Origin: Sedimenticola_A sp040506895
GTDB lineage: Bacteria > Pseudomonadota > Gammaproteobacteria > Chromatiales > Chromatiaceae
Length of the DNA: 64,000 nucleotides
NCBI GenBank assembly: GCA_040506895.1
Contig: JBEVVY010000001.1
Location: 3,705,116-3,769,115 of the forward strand
Direction: 5' to 3'
The notes beneath the pieces are model-generated. The model was given only the letters and a program-made list of their open reading frames with translations. It was not told the DNA's origin and ran no database searches. Below, in pieces: positions 44,050 to 52,332 of the stretch. The translations under genes and the position numbers were made by a program. The number at the start of each line of letters is the position of its first letter. Position 1 is the stretch's first letter.

Positions 44050-44865
44050 TTACACAACCGGTGTGCTCTCATGGTTACCCCAGGCCGACCAGGAGCCGGG
44101 GTAGCCTCTCACGCGAGTGTAACCCAGTGCCTTCAGCACCACGTAGGTGTAGGAGGAGCGGTGGTGGGTCTGGCAGTAGGTGATCACCTCCTTGTCCGGG
44201 GTGACGCCCATCTCCTCCAGCTCCTTTTTCAGCTCATCTGCAGGCCTCATTCTCAGGTTGCGTCCCTGGTCCATGGCGCGGATCCAGTCCATGTTGACCG
44301 CCCCGGGGATATGGCCCCCTTTTTCGGCAAACCGCTTGGTGCCGTTGTACTCCTCGGGTGAGCGTGCATCGAGCAGCGCCACGTCAGGCGCGTTCAGCTT
44401 CTGCAGGATATAGTCCGTGTCGGCAACAGGCAGATCAGTGGGGTTGGGCTCGAAGCTGCCAGGTGTCGGCTCGGTCAGCTCCTGGGTGATGGGAAAACCC
44501 TCGTTCGCCCAGGCGTGCAGGCCGCCGTTGAGGAGGGATGCCCGTTCATGCCCCATCACTTCCAGGGTCCAGACCAGGCGCCCTGCCTTGCCGCCCCCTT
44601 CGTCATCGTAGGCCACCACGTGGGTCTCCCTGTCGATGCCAAGCGCAGAGAAGAGTGTGGTCAGTTCCTCTTCGGATGGCAGGAGCCCCATGACCGGTTT
44701 CTTCATGGCGACGATCCGGCCGTAGTCGAGAAAGATGGCCCCCGGGATGTGGGCCTGGCTATGGGTCGAGGCGCGGGAGAGATCGATGACCAGCAGGTTT
44801 TCGCTGCCCAGCAGAGGCTGCAGCGCCTCGGGTTCGATCAACAGCGGTAGATTCAGATCTGACAT
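44050..44865 (-). CDS. Tandem-rhodanese sulfurtransferase (SseA-like)
   Basis: A 271-residue two-domain rhodanese. The N-terminal inactive domain (~15-130) shows LLVIDLSRASTHSQAHIPGAIFLDYG; the C-terminal domain (~150-271) carries the active-site loop YCQTHHRSS with catalytic Cys (~234). Such enzymes move sulfane sulfur from thiosulfate or 3-mercaptopyruvate to cyanide or thiols. ATG 44865 preferred over an upstream TTG. It lies between UspA and SCO-like genes; sulfur transfer near a TAXI-TRAP importer fits a sulfur-oxidiser, but substrate is uncertain. Confidence 0.88.
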   Translation of the reverse strand: MSDLNLPLLIEPEALQPLLGSENLLVIDLSRASTHSQAHIPGAIFLDYGRIVAMKKPVMGLLPSEEELTTLFSALGIDRETHVVAYDDEGGGKAGRLVWTLEVMGHERASLLNGGLHAWANEGFPITQELTEPTPGSFEPNPTDLPVADTDYILQKLNAPDVALLDARSPEEYNGTKRFAEKGGHIPGAVNMDWIRAMDQGRNLRMRPADELKKELEEMGVTPDKEVITYCQTHHRSSYTYVVLKALGYTRVRGYPGSWSAWGNHESTPVV

Positions 44866-44927
44866 GGGGGTGCCCAACAGGTAAACAGGTTGTCTACAAA
44901 ATTGGGCTCAACCGACCGTTTTTCAAG

Positions 44928-45356
44928 CTAGTTCTTGATCACCATTACCGAGCAGTGGGCCCGCTCCACCACCTTGGCGGCACAGGAGCCGAGGAATACC
45001 TGTCCAATGCTCTGGGCGTGGGAGGGAATGATGATCAGGTCGGCCTTCAGTTTCTTCGCCTGGTTGAGGATGATCTCCGAAGGGCTTCCATCGGCGATCA
45101 GGGGGTGTGCCGTGATGTCGTCGGGGATGTTCGCCTTGATGTACTTCTTCAGCTCCCTTGCGACACTCTTCATGGCATCCTTGATCGCATCATCCGGGAA
45201 GAACGAGGCTACCAGGGGCAGGCCGAAATCGGGTATCACGGTCAACACGTAGATCTCGGCACTGTGTTTCCTAGCTTCGTCGATAGCGGTCTGAACCGCC
45301 CGGGTGGCCAGGTCGGTCTCCTGCAGGTCGATCGGCATCAGTATCTTCGTGAACAT
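44928..45356 (-). CDS. Universal stress protein UspA family
   Basis: A 142-residue nucleotide-binding fold protein. The start MFTKILMPIDLQETDLATRAVQ and end LGSCAAKVVERAHCSVMVIKN are classic; the ATP-binding loop G-x2-G-x9-G appears modified (SHAQSIGQVFLGSCAAKVV). It lies 15 bases downstream of the fused TRAP permease gene. UspA proteins beside TRAP genes are known (TeaD with the TeaABC ectoine transporter) and tune transport, so a regulatory subunit is likely. Confidence 0.92.
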   Translation of the reverse strand: MFTKILMPIDLQETDLATRAVQTAIDEARKHSAEIYVLTVIPDFGLPLVASFFPDDAIKDAMKSVARELKKYIKANIPDDITAHPLIADGSPSEIILNQAKKLKADLIIIPSHAQSIGQVFLGSCAAKVVERAHCSVMVIKN

Positions 45357-45371
45357 TGCGCGCTCCTCTGG

Positions 45372-47963
45372 TTACGCCGTCTGCAGTTCAGGGGTCTCGT
45401 CTTTTCTCCGGCGCTGGACAAGTGCCACGAAGGCGAGCAGGATCAGCGCCGGAATGAACATCAGCTGCTTGGGCGGCCTGTCGGCCTCCTGTTGAATGCT
45501 GATGATCTGCCAGTCGAAATCCAGCCCGGCCTTCTGGGCGTCGCTGTCGAACATGACGTTGTCGGCAATCACCTTGTCCTCGTCGAGCCTGATCTCGAGT
45601 CCAGCACTGGCCAGCCGCTGCTGACCGTCGCCTGCATCACCCATGGGCAGGCGGATGGTCTTCTCCACGAACTTGCCATCGATGTTCTCGCCGGCCACCA
45701 GCATCTGCAGTTCACCCTGGGCCGGTACCTGCTGGGCCACCTCGGTGATCTGCTTGGCATCGACGGTGTGTACCGGTGCGTAGATCTCGTCCCACCAGAA
45801 GCCGGGGCGGAAGAGGGTGAAGGCCACCAGCAGCAATGCCAGGGACTCCCAGAGCCTGCTTCGGGTGAGCCAGTAACCCTGGGTGGCCGCCGCGAACAGC
45901 AGCATGGCGATGGTCGCGCTGACGATCACCAGGAGCAGTTCGAACCAGTTGCCGATACCGATCAACAGCAGCTGGGTGTTGAAGATGAACAGGAAGGGCA
46001 GAATGGCCGTTCGGATGTCGTAGGTGAAGCCCTGGATACCTGTTCGAATGGGGTCGCTCTTGGCGATCGCCGCGGCGGCGAACGCCGCCAGGCCGACCGG
46101 CGGCGTATCGTCCGCCAGGATACCGAAGTAGAAGACGAACATGTGCACTGCGATCAGCGGTACGATCATGCCGTTGGAGGAGGCCAGAGCCACTACGACC
46201 GGCGCCATCAGGCTGGAGACCACGATGTAGTTTGCCGTGGTGGGCAGGCCCATACCTAGGATGATGCAGATGGCGGCGGTGAAGATCAGGGCCAGCATCA
46301 GGTTGCCGCCGGAGATGAACTCCACGAACTCGATCATCACCTGGCCTATACCGGTGAGGGTGATGGTGCCCACCACGATACCCGCGGCCGCGGTGGCCAC
46401 GCCGATACCGATCATGTTGCGGGCGCCGTGTACCAGCCCATCGATGCAGTCATCGATGCCCTGGCGGATGGTTCCGGACGGGTCGTTGTTTCTGAACCTG
46501 GCGATCAGTGGCCGCTGGGTCAGCACGATGAAGATCATGAAGACAGTCGCCCAGAAGGCCGACAGGCCGGGTGAGAAGCGCTCCACCACCAGGCACCACA
46601 TCAGCACCACGATGGGCAGCAGAAAGTAGAGGCCGACCTTGACGGTGGGGCCCGTCTCGGGCAGCTCCAGCAGTTCGCTGTTGGGATCGTCGACTTCAAG
46701 CTCCGGGTAGCGCGAGGAGAGCCTGAGCAGCCAGATATAGGTGGCCAGCACCAGCACGCCGACGATGTAGATGGCCGCATCGCCGGTGAAATCCTTGATC
46801 CAGCCGATGCCGTAATAGACGCCCAGCCCGATAGCGCAGATGCCGGTGACCACACCTGCAAATGTCATCAGCTTCTGGGCCAGGGTGCTCTGAACCCGCT
46901 TGGGCAGACCCTGCATGTTGGCCTTCAGGGCCTCCAGGTGGACGATGTAGACCAGTGCGATGTAGGAGATCAGCGCAGGCAGTATGGCGTGCTTGATCAC
47001 CTCGATATAGGAGATGCCGACATACTCGATCATGAGAAAGGCGGCGGCACCCATCACCGGTGGGGTCAGCTGGCCGTTTGTGGAGCCGGCCACCTCGACT
47101 GCTCCCGCCTTGGTGCCGGGAAAACCCACCCGTTTCATCAGGGGGATGGTGAAGGTGCCGGTGGTGGCGACATTGGCGATGGAGGAGCCGGAGATCAGGC
47201 CGGTGGTGGCCGATGCCACGACCGCTGCCTTGGCCGGGCCGCCCTTCATGTGGCCGAGCAGGGCGAAGGCGACCTTGATGAAATAGTTACCGGCCCCAGC
47301 CTTTTCCAGCATCGCGCCGAACAGCACGAACAGGAAGACGAAGCTGGTGGATACCCCCAGGGCGACACCGAACACGCCCTCGGTGGTGAGCCACTGGTGG
47401 GACATCACCTTGGAGAGGCTCTGTCCCTTGTGGGCAATTACATCCGGCATGTAGGGGCCACCGAACGTATAGGTCAGGAACACGATGGCCACAACCATCA
47501 GCGGTGGTCCGAGGGAGCGGCGGGTGGCCTCCAGCAGCAACACCAGGCCGCAGATGCCCACGGCGATATCGAACTGCGTGGGGGCGCCGGAACGGCTCGC
47601 CAGTTCATCGTAGAAGATATAGAGATAGGCTGCGCTGAAGGAGCCCAGCAGGGCGAACAGCCAGTCCTGCCATGGAATCTCTGTACGTGGCGAACTCTTG
47701 AAGGCCGGATAGGCGGTAAAGGCCAGGAACAGCGCGAAGGCCAGGTGTATGGCACGTGCCTCGGTATCGTTGAACACGCCGAAGCCAAAGGAGAAGGGCA
47801 GGGGTGAGGCGTACCAGAGCTGGAACAACGACCAGGCGAGGGGAATGCCGAAAAGCAGCTTGCCGGCGTTACCTTTGGGATGTCGGGCGCCCGTATCGAC
47901 CTGGGCGACCATCTCCTGCAGTTCCTGGTCAGTGATGTTGTCCTGGGTGTTCCGGTCTGTCAT
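45372..47963 (-). CDS. TRAP transporter fused permease, TAXI type
   Basis: An 863-residue inner-membrane protein joining the 4-helix (DctQ) and 12-helix (DctM) parts. Residues ~30-220 are the small part; ~225-690 the large part with GLISGSSIANVATTGTFTIPLMKRVGFPG and GMGLPTTANYIVVSSLMAPV; ~700-863 form a C-terminal extension of DUF3394 type with two more helices and a soluble PDZ-like stretch. It imports an organic anion using a sodium or proton gradient with the TAXI binding protein encoded upstream. A strong hairpin lies between the two genes, probably lowering permease expression relative to the binding protein. Confidence 0.95.
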   Translation of the reverse strand: MTDRNTQDNITDQELQEMVAQVDTGARHPKGNAGKLLFGIPLAWSLFQLWYASPLPFSFGFGVFNDTEARAIHLAFALFLAFTAYPAFKSSPRTEIPWQDWLFALLGSFSAAYLYIFYDELASRSGAPTQFDIAVGICGLVLLLEATRRSLGPPLMVVAIVFLTYTFGGPYMPDVIAHKGQSLSKVMSHQWLTTEGVFGVALGVSTSFVFLFVLFGAMLEKAGAGNYFIKVAFALLGHMKGGPAKAAVVASATTGLISGSSIANVATTGTFTIPLMKRVGFPGTKAGAVEVAGSTNGQLTPPVMGAAAFLMIEYVGISYIEVIKHAILPALISYIALVYIVHLEALKANMQGLPKRVQSTLAQKLMTFAGVVTGICAIGLGVYYGIGWIKDFTGDAAIYIVGVLVLATYIWLLRLSSRYPELEVDDPNSELLELPETGPTVKVGLYFLLPIVVLMWCLVVERFSPGLSAFWATVFMIFIVLTQRPLIARFRNNDPSGTIRQGIDDCIDGLVHGARNMIGIGVATAAAGIVVGTITLTGIGQVMIEFVEFISGGNLMLALIFTAAICIILGMGLPTTANYIVVSSLMAPVVVALASSNGMIVPLIAVHMFVFYFGILADDTPPVGLAAFAAAAIAKSDPIRTGIQGFTYDIRTAILPFLFIFNTQLLLIGIGNWFELLLVIVSATIAMLLFAAATQGYWLTRSRLWESLALLLVAFTLFRPGFWWDEIYAPVHTVDAKQITEVAQQVPAQGELQMLVAGENIDGKFVEKTIRLPMGDAGDGQQRLASAGLEIRLDEDKVIADNVMFDSDAQKAGLDFDWQIISIQQEADRPPKQLMFIPALILLAFVALVQRRRKDETPELQTA

Positions 47964-48047
47964 GGCAGCTGACCCCTGGGATGTTTTGTCGTTATGAAGC
48001 TGATTTTTGGCAAAAGGACCTTTGCCGGAATTGGGTGGTGCAAAAAG

Positions 48048-48074
48048 AAAACGGGCGGATAGACCGCCCGTTTT
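48048..48074 (-). terminator. Strong hairpin between TAXI binding protein and permease
   Basis: AAAACGGGCGG and CCGCCCGTTTT form a perfect 11-pair stem with a 5-base loop. On the minus strand the stem ends in TTTT-C-TTTTT, an intrinsic terminator. It sits 10 bases after the binding protein stop and ~85 bases before the permease start, so read-through would set subunit ratio. Confidence 0.85.
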
Positions 48075-48084
48075 CCCTGTCGGC

Positions 48085-49056
48085 TTACATCAGGCCGGCT
48101 TCTTTGTAGTACTTGGCCGCACCGTCATGCAGAGGCGCGGAGAGACCGTCCTTGACCATCTCGGCCTTCTTCAGGTTGGCGAAGGCGGGATGCAGCTTGC
48201 GGAAGTTGTCGAAGTTCTCGAAAACCGCCTTGACCACCTGGTAGACCGTATCGGCCGATGAATTGGTGGAGCTGACGAAGGTGGCGCCAACACCGAAGGT
48301 CTGGGTGTCGTTGGCATTACCGCGGTACATGCCGCCGGGGATGGTGGCGGTACGGTAGTAGTCGTTCTCGGCAACCAGCTTGTCGATGGCCGCGCCGGTT
48401 ACGGGAACCAGCACGGTATCGCAGGAGGTGGTGGCCTCCTTGATGGAGCCGGAGGGATGGCCGACGGTGTAGACCATGGCGTCGATCTTGTTGTCGCAGA
48501 GTGCCTTGGACTGCTCGGCAGCTTTCAGCTCAGATGCCAGGGCGAAGTCGGACTTTTTCCAGCCCATGGCGTCCATGACCACTTCCATGGTGCCGCGCTG
48601 GCCGGAACCGGGGTTGCCGATATTGACCCGCTTGCCTTTCAGATCGGCAAAGCTCTTGATGCCTGAGTCGGCACGGGCCACGACGGTGAAGGGCTCGGGG
48701 TGAACGGAGAATACCGCGCGCAGTTCCTTGTTGGCGCCAGCGTCCTTGAACTTGCTGGTGCCGTTCCAGGCGTGGTACTGCCAGTCAGACTGGGCCACGC
48801 CCATGTCCAGCTCGCCTGCACGGATGGTGTTCAGGTTGTAGACGGAACCGCCGGTGGATTCCACGGAGCAGCGGATGCCGTGCTGCTTGCGGCCCTTGTT
48901 GACCAGTCGGCAGATGGCGCCGCCGGTGGGATAGTAGACGCCGGTAACGCCGCCGGTGCCGATGGTGATGAATGAGTCAGCACTCGCGGTACCCGCAGCA
49001 CCCATGGTGAGGCCGGTAACCATAAGAGCGGTTGTCATCATACGTTTGGTAAACAT
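48085..49056 (-). CDS. TAXI-family TRAP solute-binding protein
   Basis: A 323-residue periplasmic receptor. ATG 49056 follows AGGAGG and gives a proper signal peptide (KRMMTTALMVTGLTMGAAGTASA); the upstream frame is rejected. The TAXI signature FITIGTGGVTGVYYPTGGAICRLVN opens the mature protein and FADLKGKRVNIGNPGSGQRGTMEVVMDAMGW is the hinge-region motif. Two cysteines (~60 and ~185) may pair. Ligand unknown; characterised TAXI proteins bind glutamate-like compounds and other organic acids. Confidence 0.94.
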   Translation of the reverse strand: MFTKRMMTTALMVTGLTMGAAGTASADSFITIGTGGVTGVYYPTGGAICRLVNKGRKQHGIRCSVESTGGSVYNLNTIRAGELDMGVAQSDWQYHAWNGTSKFKDAGANKELRAVFSVHPEPFTVVARADSGIKSFADLKGKRVNIGNPGSGQRGTMEVVMDAMGWKKSDFALASELKAAEQSKALCDNKIDAMVYTVGHPSGSIKEATTSCDTVLVPVTGAAIDKLVAENDYYRTATIPGGMYRGNANDTQTFGVGATFVSSTNSSADTVYQVVKAVFENFDNFRKLHPAFANLKKAEMVKDGLSAPLHDGAAKYYKEAGLM

Positions 49057-49521
49057 GCAGTATCCTCCTGGACCATGTTGTAGTGGTCTCGATAGACCAT
49101 AAAAAATAAACAACGCACTGATCCCGACTTGTCTCCGAGGGGATTCAGGTACTATCTATCTATATATATGAATGTTGTCCGAAGAACTTCGCGCCGGGTC
49201 TGCAAGGGGAAGGTACAGCCCCTGTGGGGGCTGAAATGGTTGTCCGCTGTGATGAAGCTGAGGCTTCGTGACAAACATATCTATGACGCTTCCCTGTTAG
49301 GCCAGATGGCCTTTGTCTCGTTTGAACGACGCTGTTCCCGGTCCTCCCAGGCTGCGAGGCAGCGGGATGGTGCATGACAGTGAAAGCATGGAATCCTTCG
49401 GTAATAGTGCTTTCCGTATGCGTCAAACAACCCTACAAGAGAGATCCTGCTTAAGCAAGTCCAAGGGAACTACAACCCTCGAAAATACGTAGTAATACTT
49501 ACAGCGGTATTTTTTTACCCA
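49057..49521. other. 465-base gap with structured leader of the TAXI gene
   Basis: No credible gene; a plus-strand frame at 49129-49377 has no support. Read on the minus strand it is the upstream region of the TAXI gene and contains several stems: CAGCCCC-GGGGCTG (49216-49233), GAAGC-GCTTC (~49253) and GGTCT-AGACC (~49085). A short CTAT/TA simple repeat lies near 49155. At 49488-49501 is CGTAGTAATACTTA, the exact inverse of a 14-base word at 51149. Confidence 0.5.
49488..49501 (-). promoter_or_regulatory. 14-base element TAAGTATTACTACG (copy 1)
   Basis: Reads TAAGTATTACTACG on the minus strand, ~430 bases upstream of the TAXI gene. The identical word occurs in the same relative orientation upstream of the Sel1 lipoprotein gene (51149-51162). 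Candidate activator site; regulator unknown. Confidence 0.35.
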
Positions 49522-50817
49522 TCACCCCAGCCAGCCGCAGATTCTCTCCAGGGCGGTCAATACCTTGTTGCAGTGGAGTTCCAGGAAGTCTGGGGGCAGT
49601 TCGCTGTCGAGAGGGACGTGCTCTGCGCCGATCAGGGCGTGGGCGCCATCGAAATCCACGAAGGCGAGGCGCGCGGTCAGCTCGTGGGCGGGACGTCCGA
49701 AATCGGTGCCGGGCAGCATGGCCACACCGGTCTCCTCCAGCAGCCTTTCGCACAGCTGGTTACTGGTGACAATGCCATTGCCACGCAGCTTGATGCCGTG
49801 TTTTTCGAAGGAGGGGAAGAGGTAGAAACCGCCCTCCGGCTCGGGCACCTGGACATCCAGGCTGTTGAGACGATTTGAGAGTGTCAGGCCCAATGCCTTT
49901 AGGATGCGCCGGCTGTTATGGAGGTAGCGCTCGATCTCCAGGCCACCCTCGTAGGCCCGAACAGCGGCGTGCTGGATTGGGGCGCTGGTGGAGGTGTAGG
50001 TCTCGCTTGCCGCGACGGCCACCGCATCCAGCAGCCAGCGCAGGCTGCTGGGGAAGGTGAAAGTGCCGAGGCGCCAGCCACCTGCACCGCACCACTTGCT
50101 GAGGCCTCCGCTGATGATGGTGCCCTCGGGGTAGTAGCGGGCGATGGATTCATGCTGTCCGTCGAAGCGGGTTTCACCATAGATCTCGTCGGAGATGATG
50201 ATCAGCTTGTAGCGCCGGGCCACCGTTGCCAGCGCCTGGAGCTCCTCTGTGGGATAGGTGGTTCCGCTGGGGTTGTTGGGGTAGTTGAGTATGACGATCC
50301 TCGGCCGGGTCGGGTCCTTGTGGCAGAGCTGGGCAAGCTCTTCCGGTGAGATTCGCCAACCATCCTCGAAGCGCGTCGGAACCCAGCGGATATGCCTGCC
50401 GACAATGGTTGCCTGGGGGGCGTAGGAGACCCAGCTGGGTGTTGGTATCACCAGGTCTCCGTAGTAGACCAGCTGTACCAGGAACATCAGCTCCTTGGAT
50501 CCGGGGCCGATCAGTACATCCTCGGCCGTGTACTCGATTCCCTCTTTCCGCTCGTGGTAGTTGGCCACGCTCTCCCGCAGCTGGGGCAGGCCCTTTACCG
50601 GCAGGTAATCTTTCTGGTGGGCATTGGCCCTGAGTTCGTCGACCACGGGCGTGGCAACCGGGAAGGGTGATTGGCCGAGTCCCAGCCGGAAGACCTCCCT
50701 CCCTTCATTGTGCAGACTCTTGCAGCGCTCGTTGATGGCCAGGGTGGCTGACTGCCCCAGTCCCCTGACATTCAGATTGAGGTGCATATCCGGAAAATAT
50801 TCAGCATTGAAAGCCAT
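49522..50817 (-). CDS. Class I/II PLP-dependent aminotransferase
   Basis: A 431-residue fold-type I aminotransferase. The PLP lysine lies in IISGGLSKWCGAGGWRLG (~237); other family marks are GPGSKELMFLVQ, ILNYPNNPSGTTY and IISDEIYGETRFDG, and the C-terminal MLPGTDFGRP. Substrate could be aspartate or another amino acid; the sequence before the PLP lysine differs from classical AspC. Start ATG 50817; the second Met at residue 11 is possible. It is monocistronic. A perfect 20-base palindrome lies ~100 bases upstream. Confidence 0.88.
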   Translation of the reverse strand: MAFNAEYFPDMHLNLNVRGLGQSATLAINERCKSLHNEGREVFRLGLGQSPFPVATPVVDELRANAHQKDYLPVKGLPQLRESVANYHERKEGIEYTAEDVLIGPGSKELMFLVQLVYYGDLVIPTPSWVSYAPQATIVGRHIRWVPTRFEDGWRISPEELAQLCHKDPTRPRIVILNYPNNPSGTTYPTEELQALATVARRYKLIIISDEIYGETRFDGQHESIARYYPEGTIISGGLSKWCGAGGWRLGTFTFPSSLRWLLDAVAVAASETYTSTSAPIQHAAVRAYEGGLEIERYLHNSRRILKALGLTLSNRLNSLDVQVPEPEGGFYLFPSFEKHGIKLRGNGIVTSNQLCERLLEETGVAMLPGTDFGRPAHELTARLAFVDFDGAHALIGAEHVPLDSELPPDFLELHCNKVLTALERICGWLG

Positions 50818-50917
50818 GGTTCATAATCCTTTAGTGAACAGGCGAGGTTTTTCCTGCCCCATACAGAATAGGAGCGGAAAGAGGTGAAGGGTTTTACATG
50901 GGGGTAGGTCAGCGTGA

Positions 50918-50937
50918 GCCTTGGCCCGGGCCAAGGC
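50918..50937. promoter_or_regulatory. Perfect 20-base palindrome
   Basis: GCCTTGGCCCGGGCCAAGGC is its own reverse complement, with no spacer, 101-120 bases upstream of the aminotransferase start. Suits a dimeric regulator; could also be a cruciform. Confidence 0.45.
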
Positions 50938-51148
50938 ACTGCAGGTGGACGGCTGAGTGATCAAGCTTGTCATTGATCAGAGCCAGGCTCTTGAAGATAT
51001 CCCTATGTGCCTAAGTGACTGTCTGAAACTGAGCAGACATCAAGCTGAACTATATACCATCCACGGCAGTATGGAAGGGTATTCGGGTGATGTAATTGCT
51101 GAATTTTGAGAAGTTTTTCCGGCCACTGTTCATTTGGCGAAAAATTCT

Positions 51149-51162
51149 AAGTATTACTACGC
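51149..51162 (+). promoter_or_regulatory. 14-base element TAAGTATTACTACG (copy 2)
   Basis: Exact second copy of the word at 49488-49501, ~235 bases upstream of the Sel1 gene and reading towards it. Confidence 0.35.
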
Positions 51163-51395
51163 AGGATAGGGTATGGAAAACGGTGTATTTCTCATGGTTG
51201 TGGTCGCTTTCACCACATAAAAATCAGTATATTTGTGATGGTGCCGGATCTTCAATCGAGGTTTTTCTCTCCCTGGCACCTGATGAGTTCACTGTCTCTC
51301 TATGTGACTGTCCGCACTGCGGTGGGGATCAAAATGGACTATAAAGCATAGCTGACGGTTGAAATGCTCTATCTGGAATTACTTGGAGAAGTTTC

Positions 51396-52289
51396 GTGAG
51401 TTCAAAAGTCCGCATGATTTTCCGGCGCTGGTTGGCCACGCCGCTTATCCTTTTGCTGCTGACAATGCCCCTGATCGCATGCAAACAGGTACCCATTATC
51501 AGGGATGCTGTCGGTGCGCACGAGATGGAGGATGCAGCCCAGGCCGGTGACCTGGAGAGCCAGTACCAGCTGGGCATGCACTACACCAATGGCAAGGGCG
51601 TGCTTCAGAATTACTCCACCGCTGCCAAGTGGTTCAAGAAGGCGGCCGAGGGAGGCCATACGGATGCGCGTTTCATGTACGGTGCGGCACTCTATGCCGG
51701 CCAGGGCGTGGAGCAGGATCACAAGGAGGCGGTGAAGTGGCTTGGCAAGGCGGCAGCCGCCGGCCACATGCGTGCGCAGAATTTGCTGGGCGATGCCCAC
51801 TTGAATGGCAGGGGAGTGGCCAAGGACATCCCGTGGGGTACCCGTTGGTACGGCATGGCCGCCAACCAGGGGCACAGCAGGGCGCAGTTCACACTCGGCG
51901 TGGCATTTGCCCAGGGCCTGGGTGTGGACCGGAACCAGGTGGAGGCGGTGAAGTGGCTGCGTCTCTCCCAGAAAGCGGGTCTCGATACGGTGGATCCGTT
52001 GCTGGCGAAATTACGCCAGCGCATCTCCAGTTCCGAGTACAAGCGGGGGCTGGCAGCTGCCGATGGCTGGAAAGCCAGGAAAATGTCAGGCCTCTACAAC
52101 CGGCCTACCATGCGCTATATACAGTACGTCCTGGGCAGGGCCGGTTACACCGCAGGCTACAGCGACGGTATCGATGGACCGATGACCCGGCAGGCGGCGT
52201 CACGTTTTCTGGCCGACAGGAAGAGCAGTGGAGCGGGGCGCGGACAGCTGGTGAAACTGCTGAGGAAGGTGTCGGTACGGCTCAAATAA
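51396..52289 (+). CDS. Sel1-repeat lipoprotein with peptidoglycan-binding-like end
   Basis: A 297-residue exported lipoprotein. GTG 51396 follows GGAGAAG; ATG 51414 is possible. The lipobox LIAC (~26-29) follows a basic-hydrophobic leader. Four Sel1 units follow (~45-190: SQYQLGMHYTNGKGV, ARFMYGAALYAGQGV, AQNLLGDAHLNGRGV, AQFTLGVAFAQGLGV). The last ~60 residues (YIQYVLGRAGYTAGYSDGIDGPMTRQAASRFLAD) resemble a PG_binding_1 domain. Likely an envelope scaffold; partner unknown. Confidence 0.83.
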   Translation: MSSKVRMIFRRWLATPLILLLLTMPLIACKQVPIIRDAVGAHEMEDAAQAGDLESQYQLGMHYTNGKGVLQNYSTAAKWFKKAAEGGHTDARFMYGAALYAGQGVEQDHKEAVKWLGKAAAAGHMRAQNLLGDAHLNGRGVAKDIPWGTRWYGMAANQGHSRAQFTLGVAFAQGLGVDRNQVEAVKWLRLSQKAGLDTVDPLLAKLRQRISSSEYKRGLAAADGWKARKMSGLYNRPTMRYIQYVLGRAGYTAGYSDGIDGPMTRQAASRFLADRKSSGAGRGQLVKLLRKVSVRLK

Positions 52290-52291
52290 CA

Positions 52292-52324
52292 GGCCGGCGG
52301 CAGCAATTATCGCTGCCGCCGGCC
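52292..52324. terminator. 13-pair convergent hairpin
   Basis: GGCCGGCGGCAGC and GCTGCCGCCGGCC pair perfectly around a 7-base loop, between the stops of two convergent genes. Probably a shared terminator or transcript-end stabiliser; no T-run. Confidence 0.6.
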
Positions 52325-52332
52325 AATCGTGA

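Larger units (their letters stand above)
50818..51395. other. 578-base divergent intergenic region
   Basis: Promoter region for the aminotransferase (minus) and the Sel1 lipoprotein (plus). Contains the palindrome GCCTTGGCCCGGGCCAAGGC (50918-50937), a second smaller palindrome AGAGCC-A-GGCTCT (50979-50991), and the 14-base word TAAGTATTACTACG (51149-51162). A plus frame at 51096-51344 ends in a CxxC-like tail but has no ribosome site I trust. No gene called. Confidence 0.55.

Noticed and set aside
49129..49377. 82-residue plus-strand frame in the TAXI upstream gap
   Set aside because: No ribosome site, no recognisable feature, and the region looks like a structured leader for the minus-strand gene.
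51096..51344. 82-residue plus-strand frame before the Sel1 gene
   Set aside because: Weak start context and odd composition; the CxxC-like end (CDCPHC) is the only interesting part. Not strong enough to call.
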